The notes under the pieces were generated by a model. That model was not told where the DNA came from. It saw only the letters and a program-made list of their open reading frames with translations, and ran no database searches. 64,000 nt of DNA from Streptomyces sp. NBC_01262 (GTDB taxonomy: Bacteria > Actinomycetota > Actinomycetes > Streptomycetales > Streptomycetaceae). Within the stretch, counting starts at the first letter, position 1. Each line of letters starts with the position of its first letter. Of this stretch, positions 61,378 to 64,000 are shown piece by piece. The DNA lies in NCBI RefSeq assembly GCF_036226365.1, contig NZ_CP108462.1, positions 1,612,001-1,676,000 on the forward strand, given 5' to 3'. Both the position numbers and the translations under genes were made by a program.

Positions 61378-62132
61378 AGCAGCGATCCCGGCGTGGTGAG
61401 CAGCTCGCCCGTCTCCAGCCAGGTCTTCAGACCGGAAAGGATCATCGGCCAGCCACCGAAGAGCTCCTCGTTGGCGCCCTCGCGCAGCTGGTCATGGGTG
61501 ACGGTGAGGCGGCAGGAGTCGCCGACGGGCTCGATCTCCCAGGTGATCCTGGACTCCCCCTCGCTCTTCACCTCGTCACTCCACAGTGCGGTCATCGTCT
61601 GCACGAGCCTGCGCGGCGGGTCCACCTCCAGGATCTCCCCCTCGCCCAGCGGCCCGGGGGCGCCCGGCGCGCCCATGACGTAGCGCGAGCCGGGCTTCCA
61701 GTCCGAGGTGATCCCGGCGCCGAAGTTGTACTTGGAGCGGATCTCGGGATCCGTGATCGCCTCCCAAAGACGCTCCGGGGTGGTGCGGATGTAGAGCTCG
61801 AAGACCTTTTCCATCGTTCTCTCCAGTCGGCTCTTGAGGTCGCTCAGACCGGCGGCCCACGGTTGCGCGTACTTGCTCACCCACCGGTCGTGGACGAGCC
61901 GGATCGGGACGGGGTTGAGGAAGTGGAGCTTCTCCCGGCCGCGCCGCCTGGTCACCACCAGGCCGGCCTCCTCCAGCTGCCTCAGGTGCTTCATCACGGC
62001 GAAGCGCGTGATGTCGAAGCGCGCCTCCAGGGAGCTGAGCGTCTGCCCGTCCTCATGGAACAGCGCGTCGAGGAGGCTGCGCCGGGTCGGGTCGGCGAGC
62101 GCCTTGAACACCGCGTCCTGTTCCTCTGCCAT
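61368..62132 (-). CDS. ArsR-type HTH fused to an AHSA1/SRPBCC domain
   Basis: This 254-residue protein has an ArsR winged helix in residues 1-95 (LADPTRRSLLDALFHEDGQTLSSLEARFDITRFAVMKHLRQL) and an AHSA1-type SRPBCC domain in about 105-254 (KVFELYIRTTPERLWEAITDPE; GEGEILEVDPPRRL). Most such pairs are separate genes in an operon; here they are fused, giving a repressor that senses a hydrophobic ligand in its own cavity. It lies upstream of a GTGAC/GTCAC operator at 62146-62161. Confidence 0.9.
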   Translation of the reverse strand: MAEEQDAVFKALADPTRRSLLDALFHEDGQTLSSLEARFDITRFAVMKHLRQLEEAGLVVTRRRGREKLHFLNPVPIRLVHDRWVSKYAQPWAAGLSDLKSRLERTMEKVFELYIRTTPERLWEAITDPEIRSKYNFGAGITSDWKPGSRYVMGAPGAPGPLGEGEILEVDPPRRLVQTMTALWSDEVKSEGESRITWEIEPVGDSCRLTVTHDQLREGANEELFGGWPMILSGLKTWLETGELLTTPGSLLYT

Positions 62133-62145
62133 GATTCAAAAATAG

Positions 62146-62161
62146 GTGACCTTTTAGTCAC
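62146..62161. promoter_or_regulatory. ArsR-type operator
   Basis: GTGAC (62146-62150) and GTCAC (62157-62161) are an inverted pair six bases apart, just upstream of the ArsR-SRPBCC gene and the divergent GNAT gene. The position and spacing fit binding by the ArsR domain. Confidence 0.6.
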
Positions 62162-62184
62162 ATGTCAAGCCCAGCCAGGCTTCC

Positions 62185-62190
62185 TAGGGT
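62185..62190 (+). promoter_or_regulatory. -10 element of a leaderless GNAT transcript
   Basis: TAGGGT ends exactly six bases before the ATG at 62197, the leaderless pattern. Confidence 0.5.
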
Positions 62191-62196
62191 GCCGCC

Positions 62197-62835
62197 ATGA
62201 CACTCGTACGACCGATGACCGAGGCCGACATCGACGCCGTGGCCACGATCCGCGTGCGGGGCTGGCAGGCGGCGTACGCCGGGATCGTGCCGTCCGGCTA
62301 CCTCGACGCGATGAGCGTCGAGGAGGACGCCGCCCGCCGCCGCGACTTCTTCGCGAGATCCACCGGCCGCGTCGAGAACCTCGTCGCCGTCGACGGCGAC
62401 ACCGTCACGGGATGGGCCGCCCACGGCCCATCCCGCGGCGACGACGCGACGCCCGCCGACGGCGAGCTGTACGCGATCTACGTCCGCCCCGGCCTCATCG
62501 GCACCGGTATCGGGCGCGCGCTGACCGACGCCGCCCTTGCGTCCGCCGCGGCGCGGGGCTTCACGCGCATGCGGCTCTGGGTGCTCGCGGACAACGCACG
62601 CGCGCGCCGGTTCTACGAGCAGGCGGGATTCGCCCCCGACGGGGCATCACAGGAGGAGGACTACGACGGCACGCTCCTCACGGAGGTCCGCTACGCCCGC
62701 TCCACCCGGGCCAGCGCGGCGTCCGCCGCCTCCCGCAGCCTCGGGTCCTCGCTTGCCGAGCGGAGCACGGGCACCGCCCGCCGGTCGGCGAGCTCGCCCA
62801 GCCCTTCCACGCAGGCGAGCGCGATCCGCCGGTAG
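62197..62835 (+). CDS. GNAT acetyltransferase with a C-terminal overlap tail
   Basis: Residues 1-167 are a GNAT domain (IYVRPGLIGTGIGRALTDAAL is the acetyl-CoA loop; RRFYEQAGFAPDG is the C-terminal strand region). The natural end would be near residue 167 (LLTEVRYAR), but the frame runs on to residue 212 in a Ser/Ala/Arg-rich tail, which is the antisense reading of the HEAT-repeat gene. The overlap is 145 bases. Translation is probably leaderless. The stop may have been lost. Confidence 0.87.
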   Translation: MTLVRPMTEADIDAVATIRVRGWQAAYAGIVPSGYLDAMSVEEDAARRRDFFARSTGRVENLVAVDGDTVTGWAAHGPSRGDDATPADGELYAIYVRPGLIGTGIGRALTDAALASAAARGFTRMRLWVLADNARARRFYEQAGFAPDGASQEEDYDGTLLTEVRYARSTRASAASAASRSLGSSLAERSTGTARRSASSPSPSTQASAIRR

Positions 62836-63191
62836 GGCGAGCCCGGCTCGGTGAGCAGGCGCTCCAGCGTCCGTGTGAGCGCGGGCACGGCCTCGGGCTC
62901 GCGCAGCGACACCAGCAGCCGGATCGCCGGGAGGGCGTAGGCGGTGCGCAGGGGGTTGGTGGCGAGGGCGGCGGCGGCCCGGGAGGTGCGGGGGTCGGCG
63001 AGGCGGGCGAGGGCGCGGGCGGCCGTGTCGGCGAGGCCCGGGTCGCGGTAGTTGAGCACCATGACGAGGGTCTCGAAGGCGCGGGCGTCGTCGGCCTCGG
63101 CGAGGGCGACGGCGGCGTCGAGCCGGACGGCCAGGGATTCCCCCGGTTCGGTGAGGGTCGCGGCGAGTTCTTCGCGTAATGCGGTGTCCAC
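62691..63191 (-). CDS. HEAT-repeat-like protein
   Basis: This 166-residue helical protein consists of about five HEAT-like repeats of around 30 residues (AVALAEADDARAFETLVMVLNYRD; ALARLADPRTSRAAAALATNP; LREPEAVPALTRTLERL). Such proteins are scaffolds; the function is unknown. GTG 63191 is the start. Its 3' third is antisense to the GNAT gene. Confidence 0.8.
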   Translation of the reverse strand: MDTALREELAATLTEPGESLAVRLDAAVALAEADDARAFETLVMVLNYRDPGLADTAARALARLADPRTSRAAAALATNPLRTAYALPAIRLLVSLREPEAVPALTRTLERLLTEPGSPYRRIALACVEGLGELADRRAVPVLRSASEDPRLREAADAALARVERA

Positions 63192-63492
63192 CGGCGACAG
63201 ACTACCCCGCTCATCTGTCAGCGACCCACATCACATGCGCGCAGGGCTGGCGGGAAGGTTACTGGCCGGTTACCCTCGAACCAACGCACGCAGCGGCCTG
63301 GTGACGCAGCCGCCGTGTGCGGCCGTTGTCGGTTCGGCACCATCGCGGCGAGGCCCCGGGACAGGGTCCGTCATCACCCTCACGTGTGGGCACGCATACC
63401 CGCGTACACGCCCCGCGGCTCCACCCAACTCCTCGTAACCCGTGTGCGCCGTATGCCACGGCCACGGGACCCTCAGCATCTGGAGTCTCGCG
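63192..63492. other. Intergenic region before the dehydrogenase gene
   Basis: This stretch of 301 bases holds the direct repeats GGTTACTGGCC/GGTTACCCTCG (63257-63278) and an inverted GTAACC (63435-63440), and a weak GCCGC/GCGGC hairpin at 63309-63323. I see no gene in it. Confidence 0.4.
63257..63278 (+). promoter_or_regulatory. Two 11-base direct-repeat units
   Basis: GGTTACTGGCC (63257-63267) and GGTTACCCTCG (63268-63278) share GGTTAC and lie exactly one DNA turn apart. PhoP-type and other response regulators bind 11-base direct repeats, but the sequence does not match the PhoP consensus well, so the protein is unknown. Confidence 0.35.
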
Positions 63493-64000
63493 ATGGACCG
63501 TCCCCAAAGCTCCCAGGACCCGCAGAGCCCTCTTGTCATAGCCGTCATCGGCCTCGGCACGATGGGCACCGGAATCGCCGATGTCATGGCCTGTGCGGGC
63601 CATGAGGTCATCGGCGTCGACATCAGCGAAGCCGCCGCCCGCCAGGCCGTCGAGACCCTGGAGGCCTCGACCGCCCGCGCCGTTCGGCATGAGCGGATCA
63701 CCGGGCAGGAGCGCACCGCCGCCCTCGCCCGCTTCCGTACGTTCCCCGATCTGCAGGCCGCGGCCGAGGCGGATCTGGTCATCGAGGTGGTGACCGAGCA
63801 CTTCGAGACCAAGTGCGAGGTGCTGACCGCCCTCGACGGCATCGTGAAGCCCGGCGCGATCATCGCCACCGGCACCAACGCGCTGTCCGTCACGCAGCTC
63901 GCCTCGCGCACCTCGCGCCCCGACCGCGTCCTGGGCCTGCACTTCTTCGCCCCCGCCCAGAAGATGAAGCTGGTCGAGGTGGTCTCCACCGTCCTCACCT
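63493..64000 (+). CDS. 3-hydroxyacyl-CoA dehydrogenase (3-hydroxybutyryl type), 5' part
   Basis: From the ATG at 63493 (GGAG about eight bases upstream) 169 residues are read before the window ends. The NAD-binding motif VIGLGTMGTGIADVM begins at residue 18, followed by GVDISEAAA, then EADLVIEVVTEHFETK, IIATGTNALSVTQLA and GLHFFAPAQKMKLVEVV, all typical of the 3-hydroxybutyryl-CoA dehydrogenase family. The C-terminal domain lies beyond the window. The role is reduction of acetoacetyl-CoA or fatty-acid beta-oxidation. Confidence 0.92.
   Translation, partial: MDRPQSSQDPQSPLVIAVIGLGTMGTGIADVMACAGHEVIGVDISEAAARQAVETLEASTARAVRHERITGQERTAALARFRTFPDLQAAAEADLVIEVVTEHFETKCEVLTALDGIVKPGAIIATGTNALSVTQLASRTSRPDRVLGLHFFAPAQKMKLVEVVSTVLT

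Noticed and set aside
60249-63179. A 976-codon plus-strand frame
   Set aside because: It overlaps the radical SAM gene in another frame and is antisense to others; Arg/Pro/Gly-rich and no domain.

Overview
This window is about 64 kb of very GC-rich actinobacterial DNA, almost certainly from Streptomyces or a close relative. The evidence is the strong G/C third-position bias, the frequent GTG and TTG starts, several leaderless-type promoters (TANNNT a few bases before the start codon), and gene families typical of the genus: a SpoIIE-type PAS/GAF phosphatase, an Rv2578c-type radical SAM protein, a PAP2/diacylglycerol-kinase fusion, a chaplin-like peptide, and sugar ABC operons with no ATPase gene of their own. 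No rRNA, tRNA, CRISPR array, insertion sequence or prophage was recognised. The window reads as a chromosomal patchwork of small metabolic, transport and envelope modules.

Layout. 1-781: 5' end of a divergent regulator-like gene, a cupin protein and a tiny secreted chaplin-like peptide. 778-12887: a glycan-use cluster with binding protein, two permeases and an (alpha/alpha)-toroid-like enzyme on the minus strand, a ROK regulator, then a BadF-type kinase and a very large GH38 alpha-mannosidase on the plus strand; palindromic operator candidates sit in both control regions. 12853-13838: histidine phosphatase and VOC protein. 13918-14621: a two-gene unit for small exported proteins that share a signal peptide and a C-terminal HWxCxH motif; one is extraordinarily rich in His and Trp. 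14672-21460: SBF-type transporter and LysR; an uncharacterised coiled-coil membrane protein; a tandem Lrp/AsnC regulator divergent from an MFS exporter. 21686-27577: acyl-CoA synthetase, aldo/keto reductase, secreted protein, and a TetR/FAD-monooxygenase pair with two clear operators. 27589-37228: a decayed hydrolase, membrane and hypothetical proteins, TauE exporter, alkaline-phosphatase-superfamily membrane protein, MBL-fold hydrolase, DedA-like protein, an aminotransferase-like protein lacking the PLP lysine, PAP2/DAGK fusion and SseB-type protein.

37479-43606: a Fes-type esterase whose nucleophile serine is glycine, behind an iron-box-like site; a TauABC/SsuABC-type ABC operon with a methyltransferase; and a phosphopantetheinyl transferase. 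43715-48825: a tightly coupled four-gene peptidase operon (M55 D-aminopeptidase, M20, S9, S66 LD-carboxypeptidase) that looks like a pathway for D-residue or cell-wall peptides. 48867-56865: Eis-like acetyltransferase, methyltransferase, SpoIIE-type phosphatase, polytopic membrane protein, a class-A-like serine hydrolase and an NlpC/P60 hydrolase. 57093-64000: small ORF, MFS transporter fused to regulatory-like beta domains, SRPBCC protein, radical SAM protein, ArsR-SRPBCC fusion with its operator, GNAT, HEAT-repeat protein and the 5' part of a 3-hydroxyacyl-CoA dehydrogenase that runs off the window.

The most unusual items are the twin secreted Cys-bracketed peptides (13993-14621), the peptidase operon, and the two apparent pseudoenzymes (aminotransferase fold without lysine; Fes fold without serine). 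All functions are inferred from sequence alone.
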